From Methylibium sp. Root1272 (GTDB taxonomy: Bacteria > Pseudomonadota > Gammaproteobacteria > Burkholderiales > Burkholderiaceae_C), in assembly GCF_001425905.1 (NCBI RefSeq), contig NZ_LMDY01000001.1:564890-628889 (forward strand): a stretch of DNA of 64,000 nt, read 5' to 3'. The notes beneath the pieces are model-generated. The model had not been told where the DNA came from. It saw nothing but the letters and a program-made list of their open reading frames with translations, and made no database searches. Shown here in pieces: positions 50,422 through 60,930 of the stretch. How positions within the stretch are numbered: position 1 is the stretch's first letter; the number at the start of each line of letters is the position of its first letter. The position numbers were made by a program, and so were the translations under genes.

Positions 50422-50679
50422 TCAGTCGATCGCGGTGCCGCCGTGCTCGAAAGCGAAGCGCGGGCGCAGCAGCCCATCGACCATCAGCGATTCGGTGAAC
50501 ATGGCAAACGGCCGCACCCACAGGCCGTGATCACCGTACAGCGGGCGGTAGAGCACCAGCGGTTCGCGCGTCTCGCTGTGCCGCACGACGCCGAGCACCT
50601 CGTAGCGCGCGCCCTTGTAGTGAGCGTAGGTGCCGAGCGCGATCTCGGGCAGCGGGGCAAGCGGATCGTCGAGGGCCAT
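50422..50679 (-). CDS. DUF1653 family protein
   Basis: An 85-residue protein with the DUF1653 core GTYAHYKGARYEVLGVVRHS, LYRPLYGDHGLWVRPFAMF. A small single-domain family of unknown role. Follows the patatin gene by 31 bp in the same direction. Confidence 0.88.
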   Translation of the reverse strand: MALDDPLAPLPEIALGTYAHYKGARYEVLGVVRHSETREPLVLYRPLYGDHGLWVRPFAMFTESLMVDGLLRPRFAFEHGGTAID

Positions 50680-50710
50680 GCGGTGATTGTGGCGCGCCGC
50701 GCGGCCGCGG

Positions 50711-51820
50711 TCAGAGCGGCTCGACCGCCAGCCCCGGCCCGGCCGCCACCGCCGCGGCCAGGTCGTCGGCCAGCCGCTCGCTCTCGGCCACCGCGCGGCG
50801 CCACACCGCCATGCGTCCGCGCAGGTCGGTGGCGTACTGCTTGAAGTCGCTGCGATCCGGCAGCTTGCCGTGCGGCAGCGTGCGCACCCAGGCCGGATCG
50901 GGCGCCAGCACCACCACGTTGTCGAGGAAGGGTGTGGCGCGATGGCGGTGCTTCAGGGCCTTGTCGAGCCAGCCGGGCACCACCGCCTTCTGGAAATGCG
51001 GATACAGCACCAGGCCGTGGGCGAGGCCCGTGCCTTGTGCCGCGCCGCGGTTGATCGACGGGTAGTTCCAGTGCAGGTGGTAGTCGGTGATGCCGCCATC
51101 CCAGTAGGCGCCGGGCGGTGCACCGGGGATGTCGTGGACGGCTTTCAGCGCAAACGGGATCGAGCACGAGGCCAGCAGCGCCGGCCGGAAGTTCTCGGCG
51201 GTCAGCCGCACTTGCCGGTGGCGCAGATCGCTCAGGTCGACCGGTAGCGCCTCACCCGGCGAGGAGAACACCACGCGCTCCAGCCAGGCCCCGAGCGTGC
51301 GTCGGCTGAGCGCATTGCTCAGCAGCGCGCCGGCGTAGCCGAGCGGCGTGCGTACGCTGCCTTCGCGACCGAGCACATGGCGCCCGCGCGAGGTGACGAT
51401 GTGCAGGCGGTAGCGCGGATGGGTCAGCAGCGCCTCGACCTGGCCGTCGAAGAAGGCGCGCAGCTCCTGCTCGAAGCCGCGGCTGACCTGGGCTGCGTTC
51501 GGGAGCGTGCGCCCCGGGTCGAGTTCGTAGGTCTGGGCGATGTAGTCCTCGGTCAGTCGCGCGAAGCCCGCCCGCGGATCGGCCAGGGCGGCCGTCGCCA
51601 TGCGCCAGGCGCCGATCGAGGCCCCCGCGAGATGGACCGTCTGCCGGCTGCCGCTCAGCCACTGGCCGAACAGGTAACGGTCCATCGGCCCCAGCACCAG
51701 TCCCTTCGGTCCGCCGGCGGCGCCAGCCACCACGCGCACGTCCTGCGGCCGAAGGCCGTGCTCGGCGAGGTGCGCCCGGGCGCTGCGGCCGGCATAGATG
51801 CGCAGTGCGGGTGTTGTCAT
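50711..51820 (-). CDS. Patatin-like phospholipase
   Basis: A 369-residue acyl hydrolase with the glycine-rich oxyanion segment GAAGGPKG (about residues 32-39), nucleophile elbow GASIGAW (about residues 65-71) and the DGG dyad Asp (YWDGGITDYH). No signal peptide. Substrate not determinable. Confidence 0.88.
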   Translation of the reverse strand: MTTPALRIYAGRSARAHLAEHGLRPQDVRVVAGAAGGPKGLVLGPMDRYLFGQWLSGSRQTVHLAGASIGAWRMATAALADPRAGFARLTEDYIAQTYELDPGRTLPNAAQVSRGFEQELRAFFDGQVEALLTHPRYRLHIVTSRGRHVLGREGSVRTPLGYAGALLSNALSRRTLGAWLERVVFSSPGEALPVDLSDLRHRQVRLTAENFRPALLASCSIPFALKAVHDIPGAPPGAYWDGGITDYHLHWNYPSINRGAAQGTGLAHGLVLYPHFQKAVVPGWLDKALKHRHRATPFLDNVVVLAPDPAWVRTLPHGKLPDRSDFKQYATDLRGRMAVWRRAVAESERLADDLAAAVAAGPGLAVEPL

Positions 51821-52024
51821 CGACCGATGCTACCGGGCCGTTCGAGGGTCGGCTCCGGCACGTAGGCCACGGCCTACAGGCGGAGTCGGTGGCGGCCGAT
51901 GGTCGGCGACGACGCGCCCCACGAACATGCATTCACACCCTCGTTCGTTTCAGGGACTGCAAACGGCGCCAGTCCGCGCAACAATCGTGCTGCATCGCAC
52001 CAAATCATCGAACCCCACTGTCCC

Positions 52025-53599
52025 GTGACCGCCGCTGCCGCCGTTTCCCCGTCGCCTGACCGTGCCCGCTCACGGTCGGCCCGTTCGCTCCTCTGGGGAT
52101 GCGCGGCGGTCGGCCTGTTGATGGGCGGCAAGGCGCGGGCCGCTTTCGATCTGAATGTGCTGACCGAGCGCGCCAAGGCGCTCGCCGCCACGCCCTACCG
52201 CGAACAGGCCACGTTCACGAATTCCCGCCTCGACGCCCTGAGCTACGACGACTACCGCGCGATCCGCTTCCGGCCTCAGTCGGCCTGGTGGCGCGAGGCC
52301 GGGCTGCCGTTCGAATTGCAGTTCTTTCATGTCGGCGGCAACTACACCCGGCCCGTGCGTGTGCACGAACTGGTCCAGGGCCGGGAGCTGCCGCTGAGCG
52401 TGCCCAGCAGCGCCTTCGACTTCGGGAACGCCGCCCCTGCCGTCGCGGGGCAGGCACAGGCCGAACTGGCGGGCTTTCGCGTCCACTACGCGCTGAACCG
52501 CGCCGGCTACAAGGATGAGTTCACCGTCTTCCTGGGCGCCAGCTATCTGCGCGCAGTGGGGGCCGGCCAGCACTACGGCAGCTCGGCTCGGGGCGTCGCG
52601 ATCGATACCGCCGGTGACGCCGGCGAGGATTTCCCCGCCTTCGAGGCGTTCTGGATCGAGCGGCCGGCTCGCGGCGCGAAGTCACTGACCGTCTACGCCT
52701 TGCTCAACGGCGCGCGTGTCACCGGCGCCTACCGTTTCGAGCTGCGGCCGGGCAGCGTGACCGAGGTGGCGGTCCAGGCCCGGCTGTTCCTCCGGGGCGC
52801 CGTCGCCACGCTCGGGATCGCCCCGCTGACCAGCATGTTCTTCGGTGGCGAGAACCATCCGAAGCCGCTGCAGTCGCTGGGCGACTTCCGGCCCGAGGTG
52901 CACGACGCCGACGGACTGCTGATCGAGACCGGCGACGGTGAGTGGCTCTGGCGCCCGCTGCTGAATCCGGATCGACCGTTCACCACCAGCTTTGCCATGC
53001 AAAGGCTGCGCGGTTTCGGGCTGATGCAGCGTGACCGCTCGTTCGCCAGTTACGAAGATCCCGAAGCGCGGTACGACCAGCGCCCGAGCGTGTGGGTCCG
53101 ACCCGAGGGCGATTGGGGCGCCGGCCGCGTCGAACTGATGCAGTTCCACTCGCCGGACGAAACCAACGACAACGTGGTGGCGTACTGGGTCCCGGAGCGT
53201 CTGCCGGCCGCCGGCCAGCCGCTGACGCTGAGCTACTCGATGCTCTGGCAAGGTTCTGATCAGCAGTCGCCGCCGCGACAGGGCCGGGTGCTGCAATCAC
53301 GCCTGGGCCGTGGCCTGGAGCGTCCCCAGCCCGGAGAATGGCAATTTCACATCGACTATGCCGGTGGCCCGCTCGACGGGCTGTCGGCGGTTGCCACACC
53401 TCAGGCGTTTGTCACATCGAGTGACAACGCACGCGTCTTGCTAGCGAACGTCTACCGCAACCCGGCCACCAAGGGATGGCGCCTGAATCTGAAGGTTCAG
53501 CGTCTCGATGCCAAGCAGCCTGTCGAGCTGCGGGCTCTCTTGAAGGACGGTGCCAACGTGCTCACCGAAACATGGACCTACGCCCTGCCCCCGGAATGA
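52025..53599 (+). CDS. opgG: Osmoregulated periplasmic glucan protein OpgG
   Basis: A 524-residue periplasmic protein of the MdoG family acting in backbone branching or release of glucans. After a signal sequence (LLWGCAAVGLLMGGKARA) come FDLNVLTERAKALA, YRAIRFRPQSAWW, GIAPLTSMFFGGEN and WVRPEGDWGAGRVEL. GTG at 52025 is the best start; the frame is open to 51899. Directly coupled to opgH (ATGA). Confidence 0.93.
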   Translation: MTAAAAVSPSPDRARSRSARSLLWGCAAVGLLMGGKARAAFDLNVLTERAKALAATPYREQATFTNSRLDALSYDDYRAIRFRPQSAWWREAGLPFELQFFHVGGNYTRPVRVHELVQGRELPLSVPSSAFDFGNAAPAVAGQAQAELAGFRVHYALNRAGYKDEFTVFLGASYLRAVGAGQHYGSSARGVAIDTAGDAGEDFPAFEAFWIERPARGAKSLTVYALLNGARVTGAYRFELRPGSVTEVAVQARLFLRGAVATLGIAPLTSMFFGGENHPKPLQSLGDFRPEVHDADGLLIETGDGEWLWRPLLNPDRPFTTSFAMQRLRGFGLMQRDRSFASYEDPEARYDQRPSVWVRPEGDWGAGRVELMQFHSPDETNDNVVAYWVPERLPAAGQPLTLSYSMLWQGSDQQSPPRQGRVLQSRLGRGLERPQPGEWQFHIDYAGGPLDGLSAVATPQAFVTSSDNARVLLANVYRNPATKGWRLNLKVQRLDAKQPVELRALLKDGANVLTETWTYALPPE

Positions 53600-55830
53600 A
53601 CACCACCGCCAAGCCCTCTCCCCTGCGCCCCACGCTGGAGCGCACCGAAACAGCGCCGCCGGTGCGGCGCGGCAGCATGACGCCGGTGCCCTGGACCGGC
53701 GTGCCGGTGGGGCTGAGCCGGCTGTTCGGCACCCGAGGCGATCGCAAGACGTTCGCTGCGCCGGCGTGGCTCGCCGCGGCGACGGCGCGCCGCCGCCTGC
53801 TGCTGGCGCTGGTGATCGGCAGCGCCGGCCTCGCCACCGCGGTGCTGGACAGCGCCGCCGGGCCGGGCCACAGCGGCCCCTGGGCCATGCTGCAGACGGG
53901 CTTGTTCGCGCTGCTGTTCGCCTGGGTGGCGGCGGGCTGCGTGACCGCGGTGATGGGCTACGTGAGCCTGCGCCGCGGCGACCACCATGCGCTGAGCCCC
54001 GAAGACGTGGCCGGCCGGCCGATCGCCGAGGACGCCCGCACCGCCGTGGTGATGCCGATCTGCAACGAGGACATCGCCACCGTCGTGGCCGGCTTGCGCG
54101 CCACCATCGAGTCGCTGTCGCGCGCCGGCTCCTTCGACCGCTTCGACGTCTACATGCTGTCCGACACCGGCGACCTGACACTGCGCGACGCCGAACTGGC
54201 CGCCTGGCGCGGCCTGCGCGAGGCGCTGGCCGCCGACGGCTACGACAGCAGCCGCGTCTACTACCGCTGGCGCCAGCGGCGCACCAAGCGCAAGGCCGGC
54301 AACGTGGCCGACTTCTGCCGTCGCTGGGGCCGCGACTACCGCTACATGGTGGTGCTGGACGCCGACAGCGTGATGAGCGGCGACGCGCTGCTGACGATGG
54401 TGCGCCTGATGGAGGCTCAGCCCAAGGCCGGCATCATCCAGACCGCGCCGCGCTCCTGCGGCCACGATTCCCTGCACGCCCGCCTGCAGCAGTTCGCCGG
54501 ACGCGTGACCGGCCCGCTGTTCAGCGCCGGCCTGCGCTTCTGGCAACTGGGCGAATCCCACTACTGGGGCCACAACGCCATCCTGCGCGTCGAGCCCTTC
54601 ATGAAGCATTGCGCGCTGGCCAGGCTGCCCGGCAAGGGCGGGCTCAGCGGCGAGATCCTGTCGCATGACTTCGTCGAGGCCGCGCTGATGCGCCGTGCCG
54701 GCTACGAGGTGTGGTTGCTGCCCGAACTCGACGGCAGCTACGAACAGGCTCCGCCGCACCTGATCGACGAACTGACGCGCGACCGCCGCTGGTGCCAGGG
54801 CAACCTGCAGAACGCCCGTCTGGTGGCCGAGCCGGGCTTTGCCGGCGTGCACCGGGCGATGTTCGTCACCGGCGCCATGTCCTACGTGGCCTCGCCGATC
54901 TGGCTGGCGTTCGTGCTGCTCGGCGTGCTGCCCTGGTTTGCCGGCGACAACCTGCAGGATGCGACCGAGGGCGTCGGCCTGCCGCTCGCGCAGATGATGC
55001 TGTGGAGCGCCACACTCGCGCTGCTGCTGGTGCCGCGCGTGCTGGCCGTGCTGCTGGTGATCCGGCGTCGTCAGGAAGCCGGCTACGGGGGCCGCCAGAC
55101 CCTCGTGACCAGCGCGCTGCTCGAGGCGCTGATGTCGGCGGTGCAGGCGCCGGTGCGCATGGTGGCCCACTCGATCTTCGTTCTGGGTGCTTTGACCGGA
55201 CTGAAGCTGAACTGGAAATCGCCGTCGCGGGAAGCCACCGCGGTCGGCTGGCGCGAGGCGATCGGTCGTTTCGGCGTCGTCGGCACGATCGTTGCCGCCG
55301 CAACGGCCTGGTGGCTGGCCGGTCAGCCCGGCGAGGCCTGGCGCGTGCTGCCACTGGCGCTGCCGCTGGTGCTGGCCGTGCCACTGGCGGTGATCACCAG
55401 CCGCAGCGAGTTCGGCCTGGCCTGGCGTCGCCGCGGCTGGCTGCTGATCCCCGAGGAATCGCGCGCCCCGGCGGTGCTGCAGGCCGCCTGGCGCTATGCC
55501 GGCGTGGTGCGCCCGACGATCACCGCACCAGCGCTGACCGGTGTTCGCAATGACGTGGCGCTCGGCGGCAGGGGTGTAGCGACCTGGCAGCGTCGTGCGC
55601 TGGCCACGGTGGGTCTGGCGATGGCGACCGGCGTGGCGGTGATTCCGCAGACGGTGGCGACCGGTGGCCTGTCGCACAGTGACCTGGCGGCGATGCGGAT
55701 CGTGATGCAGGCGTCCAGCCCGTCGGCCGCACCGCGCGTCCTCGGCGCGCTGCCGGTCCGTCGTGTCTCGACGATGCCGGTCGACAGCGTGCGTTACCCG
55801 GTGGTCCGCCGCACCGCCACGCGCACCTGA
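53596..55830 (+). CDS. opgH: Glucan biosynthesis glucosyltransferase OpgH
   Basis: A 744-residue inner-membrane GT2 enzyme that polymerises beta-1,2 glucan from UDP-glucose. Two N-terminal helices, the catalytic domain with VVLDADSVMSGD and RRWCQGNLQN, then about five C-terminal helices. Overlaps opgG by 4 bp. Confidence 0.95.
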   Translation: MNTTAKPSPLRPTLERTETAPPVRRGSMTPVPWTGVPVGLSRLFGTRGDRKTFAAPAWLAAATARRRLLLALVIGSAGLATAVLDSAAGPGHSGPWAMLQTGLFALLFAWVAAGCVTAVMGYVSLRRGDHHALSPEDVAGRPIAEDARTAVVMPICNEDIATVVAGLRATIESLSRAGSFDRFDVYMLSDTGDLTLRDAELAAWRGLREALAADGYDSSRVYYRWRQRRTKRKAGNVADFCRRWGRDYRYMVVLDADSVMSGDALLTMVRLMEAQPKAGIIQTAPRSCGHDSLHARLQQFAGRVTGPLFSAGLRFWQLGESHYWGHNAILRVEPFMKHCALARLPGKGGLSGEILSHDFVEAALMRRAGYEVWLLPELDGSYEQAPPHLIDELTRDRRWCQGNLQNARLVAEPGFAGVHRAMFVTGAMSYVASPIWLAFVLLGVLPWFAGDNLQDATEGVGLPLAQMMLWSATLALLLVPRVLAVLLVIRRRQEAGYGGRQTLVTSALLEALMSAVQAPVRMVAHSIFVLGALTGLKLNWKSPSREATAVGWREAIGRFGVVGTIVAAATAWWLAGQPGEAWRVLPLALPLVLAVPLAVITSRSEFGLAWRRRGWLLIPEESRAPAVLQAAWRYAGVVRPTITAPALTGVRNDVALGGRGVATWQRRALATVGLAMATGVAVIPQTVATGGLSHSDLAAMRIVMQASSPSAAPRVLGALPVRRVSTMPVDSVRYPVVRRTATRT

Positions 55831-55888
55831 GGCACCGCTACGCTCGCCCTGCCCTCTTCCCGGAGAGGGACGCGAGACGGCCGGTGGA

Positions 55889-58300
55889 TCAACGCCGCGT
55901 CTGCAGCTTGGCGAACGCCGCGGCCATGGCATTGCCACCCGCGGGCTGAGGCGCAGCACCCCGCGGCGGCCCGCTGCGGGCGCGCTCTTCGCGCCCGGCC
56001 GGCCGGTAGCCGTTCTCGCTGCCTTCGCCGCGCCCGTCGCGGCCGCGCGCCACGCTGGCGTCGAGCTTCATGGTGAGCGAGATGCGGCCGCGCGCCAGGT
56101 CGACCTCGAGCACCTTGACCTTGACGATGTCGCCGGTCTTCACGATCTCGCGCGCGTCGTTGACGAACTTGTTCGCCAGCTGGCTCACGTGCACCAGCCC
56201 GTCCTGGTGGACGCCCAGGTCCACGAAGGCGCCGAACTGCGCGACGTTGCTGACCGTGCCTTCCAGCGTCATGCCGGCCTGCAGGTCCTTGATGTCGTCG
56301 ACGCCCTCGTTGAAGCGCGCCACCTTGAAGTCCGGGCGTGGGTCACGGCCGGGTTTCTCCAGCTCGGCGAGGATGTCCTTCACGGTGATCGCGCCGAAGC
56401 GCTCGTCGGCGTAGACCTCGGGCCGCAGCTTGCGGATCACGTCGCTGTTGCCGATCAGATCACCGACGGGTCGGCCGACGGCGGCGATGATCTTCTCGAC
56501 CACCGGATAGGTCTCGGGGTGCACGCCCGACAGGTCCAGCGGGTTGTCGCCGTCGCGGATGCGCAGGAAGCCGGCCGCCTGCTCGAAGGTCTTCTCGCCC
56601 AGGCCGGTGACCTCTCGCAGCTGGCGGCGGTTGCGGAAGGCGCCATGCGCATCGCGCCAGCGCACGATGCCGGCCGCGACCGCGCCCGACAGCCCGGACA
56701 CGCGCGACAGCAGCGGCGCCGACGCGGTGTTCAGGTCCACGCCGACCGAGTTGACGCAGTCCTCCACCACCGTGTCGAGCGTGCGCGCGAGCTCACTCTG
56801 GTTCACGTCGTGCTGGTACTGGCCGACACCGATGCTCTTGGGGTCGATCTTCACCAGCTCGGCCAGCGGGTCCTGCAGTCGCCGTGCGATCGAGACCGCC
56901 CCGCGCAGGCTGACGTCGAGTTCGGGCAGTTCCTTGCTGGCGAACTCCGAGGCCGAATAGACGGAAGCCCCCGCCTCGCTGACGACCACCTTCTCGATGT
57001 GCGTGCCGGGGGCCAGCTGCTGCATGCGCTTGATCAGATCGGCCGCCAGCTTGTCGGTCTCGCGGCTCGCGGTGCCGTTGCCGATCGCGATCAGGTTGAC
57101 GCCGTGGGTCGCCGCCAGCCGACCCAGCGTGTGGATCGAACCGTCCCAGTCCTTGCGCGGCTCGTGCGGATAGACCGTGGCCGTGTCCAGCACCTTGCCG
57201 GTGTCGCTGACGACGGCCACCTTCACACCGGTGCGGATGCCGGGGTCCAGGCCCATCACCACGCGCTTGCCGGCCGGCGCGGCCAGCAGCAGGTCGCGCA
57301 GGTTCTCGGCGAAGACCTTGATCGCCACCTTCTCGGCATCCTCGCGCAACCGCGCGAACAGGTCGCGCTCCAGGCTCAGGCTGAGCTTGACCTTCCAGGC
57401 CCAGGCCACACACTTGCGGATCAGCTCGTCGGCCGGGCGCTTCGCGTGGCTCCAGCCCAGATGCACGGCGATGCGGCCTTCGGCGAGCGAGGGCCGGCCG
57501 GGCACCATCTCTTCGTCGAGCACCAGTTTCGCGTCCAGGATCTCCAGCGTGCGGCCACGGAACACCGCGAGAGCGCGGTGCGAGGGCACGGTGCGGATCG
57601 GTTCGTCGTAGTCGAAGTAGTCGCGGAACTTCGCGATCTCCGCGTCCTGCTCGTTCTTGCCGTCCATCAGCTTGGAGCGCAGCAGGGCCTCGTCCCAGAG
57701 CCAGCCGCGCAGCGACTGCACCAGCGCGGCGTCCTCGGCCCAGCGTTCGGACAGCAGGTCGCGCACGCCGTCGAGCACCGCGTGGGCATCGGCAAAGCCG
57801 GCCTCGGCCAGCGCAGAGGCCCCGCCTTCGTAGGCCGCGATGAAGGCCGCGGCCTGCGCCAGCGGCTCCAGCGTCGGGTCGGCGAACAGGCGGTCGGCCA
57901 GCGGCTCGATGCCGGCCTCGCGGGCGATCATGCCCTTGGTGCGGCGCCGGGGCTTGTAGGGCAGGTAGAGGTCCTCGAGCTCCTGCTTGGTCGGCGCCGC
58001 CTCGATCGTGGCTCGCAGCTCGGGCGTGAGCTTGCCCTGCTCGTCGATGCTCTTCAGCACCGCGGCGCGGCGCTCCTCCAGCTCTCGCAGGTAGGCCAGG
58101 CGCGCTTCCAGCTCGCGCAGCTGGATGTCATCGAGGTTGTCGGTGACCTCCTTGCGGTAGCGCGCGATGAAGGGCACCGTGGCGCCCCCGTCGAGCAGTT
58201 CGACGGCAGCATTGACTTGGGCCGGCCGAACCTTCAGCTCGGCGGCGATTTGCAGCAGGATCTTGTCCACGGACTCGGGAGGGGCCCTGCGACGGGCCAC
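55889..58300 (-). CDS. tex: Transcription accessory protein Tex
   Basis: An 803-residue nucleic-acid-binding protein. Helical N-terminal region with [12 protein letters not shown], a YqgF-like domain around [18 protein letters not shown], helix-hairpin-helix motifs, and a C-terminal S1 domain ([19 protein letters not shown]). A basic low-complexity tail follows. Lies between opgGH and opgD. Confidence 0.95.
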   Translation of the reverse strand: MARRRAPPESVDKILLQIAAELKVRPAQVNAAVELLDGGATVPFIARYRKEVTDNLDDIQLRELEARLAYLRELEERRAAVLKSIDEQGKLTPELRATIEAAPTKQELEDLYLPYKPRRRTKGMIAREAGIEPLADRLFADPTLEPLAQAAAFIAAYEGGASALAEAGFADAHAVLDGVRDLLSERWAEDAALVQSLRGWLWDEALLRSKLMDGKNEQDAEIAKFRDYFDYDEPIRTVPSHRALAVFRGRTLEILDAKLVLDEEMVPGRPSLAEGRIAVHLGWSHAKRPADELIRKCVAWAWKVKLSLSLERDLFARLREDAEKVAIKVFAENLRDLLLAAPAGKRVVMGLDPGIRTGVKVAVVSDTGKVLDTATVYPHEPRKDWDGSIHTLGRLAATHGVNLIAIGNGTASRETDKLAADLIKRMQQLAPGTHIEKVVVSEAGASVYSASEFASKELPELDVSLRGAVSIARRLQDPLAELVKIDPKSIGVGQYQHDVNQSELARTLDTVVEDCVNSVGVDLNTASAPLLSRVSGLSGAVAAGIVRWRDAHGAFRNRRQLREVTGLGEKTFEQAAGFLRIRDGDNPLDLSGVHPETYPVVEKIIAAVGRPVGDLIGNSDVIRKLRPEVYADERFGAITVKDILAELEKPGRDPRPDFKVARFNEGVDDIKDLQAGMTLEGTVSNVAQFGAFVDLGVHQDGLVHVSQLANKFVNDAREIVKTGDIVKVKVLEVDLARGRISLTMKLDASVARGRDGRGEGSENGYRPAGREERARSGPPRGAAPQPAGGNAMAAAFAKLQTRR

Positions 58301-58367
58301 GGATCATCGGGAAGGCGCGCAGTGTAGCGACCGGCCGGACACCGGCGGTTGCATCTCGGCGTGCCCT

Positions 58368-59945
58368 TCAGCCCAGCTTGCGTTCGGCCGCGGGCGGCGG
58401 GCTCCACTGGTAGAGCCAGGTCTCGCTGAGCGACTGGCCATCGCAGCGCAGGTAGACGCGCAGGTCGATCGGCTCGGTGCCGGCGGGCGGTACCACGTCG
58501 AACATCGCCCGGAAGCCCGAGACCGAGGCCAAGGGCCTCGCCGACGTGATCTCCACCCGGCCGCGCGAGGCGCTGACGACGGCCTCCACCTTGGCCTTCG
58601 GCCCGATCAGCGACAGGTCGCCACCGGCGAAATCGACCGCGAAGCGCCACGAGAAATACTTGCGCGGCTGACCGATCACACCGCCCAGGCCGGTGCGCGT
58701 GGCCACGCAGCGCGCGAGCGGCGGCCGCGCCGGCGGCTGCGCACCCCAGTAGAGCCGGTAGGCGAACAGCAGCTCCTCGCCGGCCTGGGGCTGGCGCGCC
58801 GGATTCCACAGCGCGACGATGTTGTCGAAGGTCTCGTCGGCGGTCGGGATCTCCACCAGTTGCAGCGAGCCGGCACCCCAGCCCGACTTCGGCTCGACCC
58901 ACACGCAGGGCCGCTTGTCGTAGAACACGCCGTCGTCCTGGTAGTGGTTGAAGTCGCGGTCACGCTGCAGCAGGCCGAAGCCGCGCGGGTTCTCGTCCTG
59001 GTAGGCGTTGAAGCGCAGCGTGGCCGGGTTCGTGAGCGGGCGCCAGATCCACTCGCCGCTGCCGGTCCACATCTGCAGGCCGTCGCTGTCGTGCACCTCG
59101 GGCCGCCAGTCGTTGGCGACGCGGCGGTCGTTCTCGCCGTACTGGAACATGCTGGTCAGCGGCGCAATGCCCAGGCGCTCGATGGGTTTGCGCGGGTAGA
59201 GCGCCGCATCGATGTCCATCACCTGCGTGTCGCCCGGCGTGATGACGAAGCGGTAGGCACCGGCGATGCTGGGCGAATCGAGCAGGGCATAGACGGTGAT
59301 GCTGCTGGACTGGCGTGCCGGCTTCTCGAGCCAGAAGGCGACGAAGTTCGGAAACTCCTCCGGTCGCGGCAGGCCGGTGTCGATGGCGAGGCCGCGCGCC
59401 GACAGGCCGTACTGCCAGTCGCCGCCGACCGCGCGGAAATAGCTCGCGCCCAGGAAGGCCGAGATGTCACGCTCGAGGTCGGTGTGGAAGTTCAGCCGGA
59501 AGCCGGCGAAGCCCAGATCGCTCGGCAACTGGCTGCCCTGCACGCCGCTCTTGCCGTAGTCGAACATCTCCGCGTCGTAGGCCAGTTCGCGGGCGCGGCC
59601 GTCCACGAGTTCATGAATGCGCACCGGCGACTTGAAGAACAGCCCCAGGTGAAAGAACTGCGCCCGAAAGCGCAGCTCGTCATCGCCCCACAAGGCGTGA
59701 TCGGGTCGGAAGCGGATGGCCTGGTGACGGTCCCAGTCGAGCGAATCGATCGCCTTCGGCAGTGTCGACCGCGGCGCCTGGTAGGCCTTGGCAGCCAGCG
59801 CCCGGGCGCGGCCCTTGAGCAGCGCGTAGTCGAAGGCCTCGGCCTGGCCGATCGCCTTCAGGCCCGCCGCAGCGGCGTTGCCTCCCAGCAGGGCTTGCAG
59901 CGTGGCGGACGCGGCGATGCCGCGAAGCAGTTGTCGTCTTTGCAT
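58368..59945 (-). CDS. opgD: Glucan biosynthesis protein OpgD
   Basis: A 525-residue MdoG/MdoD family protein. The twin-arginine type signal RRQLLRGIAASATLQALLG favours OpgD, a Tat substrate, over OpgG. It shares the core GIAPLTSMFQYGEN and WVEPKSGWGAGSL with OpgG at 52025. It lies upstream of tex with a 67-bp gap. Confidence 0.9.
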   Translation of the reverse strand: MQRRQLLRGIAASATLQALLGGNAAAAGLKAIGQAEAFDYALLKGRARALAAKAYQAPRSTLPKAIDSLDWDRHQAIRFRPDHALWGDDELRFRAQFFHLGLFFKSPVRIHELVDGRARELAYDAEMFDYGKSGVQGSQLPSDLGFAGFRLNFHTDLERDISAFLGASYFRAVGGDWQYGLSARGLAIDTGLPRPEEFPNFVAFWLEKPARQSSSITVYALLDSPSIAGAYRFVITPGDTQVMDIDAALYPRKPIERLGIAPLTSMFQYGENDRRVANDWRPEVHDSDGLQMWTGSGEWIWRPLTNPATLRFNAYQDENPRGFGLLQRDRDFNHYQDDGVFYDKRPCVWVEPKSGWGAGSLQLVEIPTADETFDNIVALWNPARQPQAGEELLFAYRLYWGAQPPARPPLARCVATRTGLGGVIGQPRKYFSWRFAVDFAGGDLSLIGPKAKVEAVVSASRGRVEITSARPLASVSGFRAMFDVVPPAGTEPIDLRVYLRCDGQSLSETWLYQWSPPPAAERKLG

Positions 59946-60019
59946 GGAGAAAACGAAGAAGGAGGAAGCGAGCCTCCGTACGATACCGGAGGCTGCGGCA
60001 GGCCGGGCGGCCTGCGGCT

Positions 60020-60370
60020 TCAGGCGGTCGCGAGCGGAACGAGTTCGGAGCCGATCGCGATGCGGATCGTCGGGCGCAGGCCCGGCCGACGCAGCAGCAA
60101 CTGCGCCAGCAGTTCCTGAGCGGCGCGCCACAACGCGCTGCCGCGCGGACGGTCGCCCTGGCACTCGCGGCGGGGGATCACCAGTTCGGATTCGACGCGT
60201 TCGCCCCGCCCGGCGTAGTCGATCACGCAGCGCGCGACCAGCACCTGGTGCGTCGCGAGCAGCACTTCGGTGCTGTGATGCGCCTCGAGGTCGAAGCCGA
60301 TGTCGGCCGGGGCCTGCGATGCCTCGAGAGCGGCGCTATCAGGCTCGAGAAGGAGGGATTCGGCTGTCAT
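60020..60370 (-). CDS. Hypothetical protein, 116 aa
   Basis: A soluble protein with an acidic N-terminus and a beta-rich middle (HQVLVARCVIDYAGRGERVES). A C-terminal helix (WRAAQELLAQLLLRR) and TIRIAIGSEL follow. No family recognised. Located 74 bp upstream of opgD in the same direction. Confidence 0.55.
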   Translation of the reverse strand: MTAESLLLEPDSAALEASQAPADIGFDLEAHHSTEVLLATHQVLVARCVIDYAGRGERVESELVIPRRECQGDRPRGSALWRAAQELLAQLLLRRPGLRPTIRIAIGSELVPLATA

Positions 60371-60504
60371 GGCTGCAGATGCTAGATCGCCGTCCGTGAC
60401 AGTCTGTAGGCGGCCGAAAACGGGCGCTGTAGGACAACATGCTCTCCACCGGAGAGAGGCTTCACCGCACGGTGCAGTCCGTCGGCCCCACTACAATTCC
60501 TCGC

Positions 60505-60843
60505 ATGGTCTCCCGGCTCCACGCCCTGCTCGTCGCGCTCTTGCTGTGCTGCTGCGGCCTCCTTGCGCCTGCCGCGGCGAGCCCCGACAGGACGGCCCCA
60601 GGGATGCAGGCCGACGCCGCGGCGACCGAGCGTGCCATCGATCGTTTTTCGGTGTCGGACCCGATGACGCAAGGGCAGGCCGAGAGCGCAGCCGATGGCC
60701 CGGGGCTGCCGGCGGCGACACCGTTGCCGACCTTCACCGCGTCGAGCGCGGCGTTGCTCAGGCCTTATGCCGACGGCCTCCTGCGCCCGCCCTACCTGGA
60801 CGGGCTCCAGCGCCCACCCCGCGCGACGGCCCTCTTCGCCTGA
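60505..60843 (+). CDS. Exported hypothetical protein, 112 aa
   Basis: A signal sequence (LHALLVALLLCCCGLLAPAAA) precedes a low-complexity polar protein ending with LRPPYLDGLQRPPR. Likely secreted or periplasmic. No family recognised. ATG at 60505 chosen because it starts the signal peptide. Confidence 0.5.
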   Translation: MVSRLHALLVALLLCCCGLLAPAAASPDRTAPGMQADAAATERAIDRFSVSDPMTQGQAESAADGPGLPAATPLPTFTASSAALLRPYADGLLRPPYLDGLQRPPRATALFA

Positions 60844-60930
60844 AGCCCGCCGCGGACGCTCCGCGGCCCCAACGTTCCCCCGGCCTGCGTTGCAGGCCTG
60901 CTGCGGCATCGCCGCATTCACGCTTCTGCC

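Noticed and set aside
60844-60930. Manganese (yybP-ykoY) riboswitch before the TerC gene
   Set aside because: The gap is only 87 bp and lacks the conserved internal loops.
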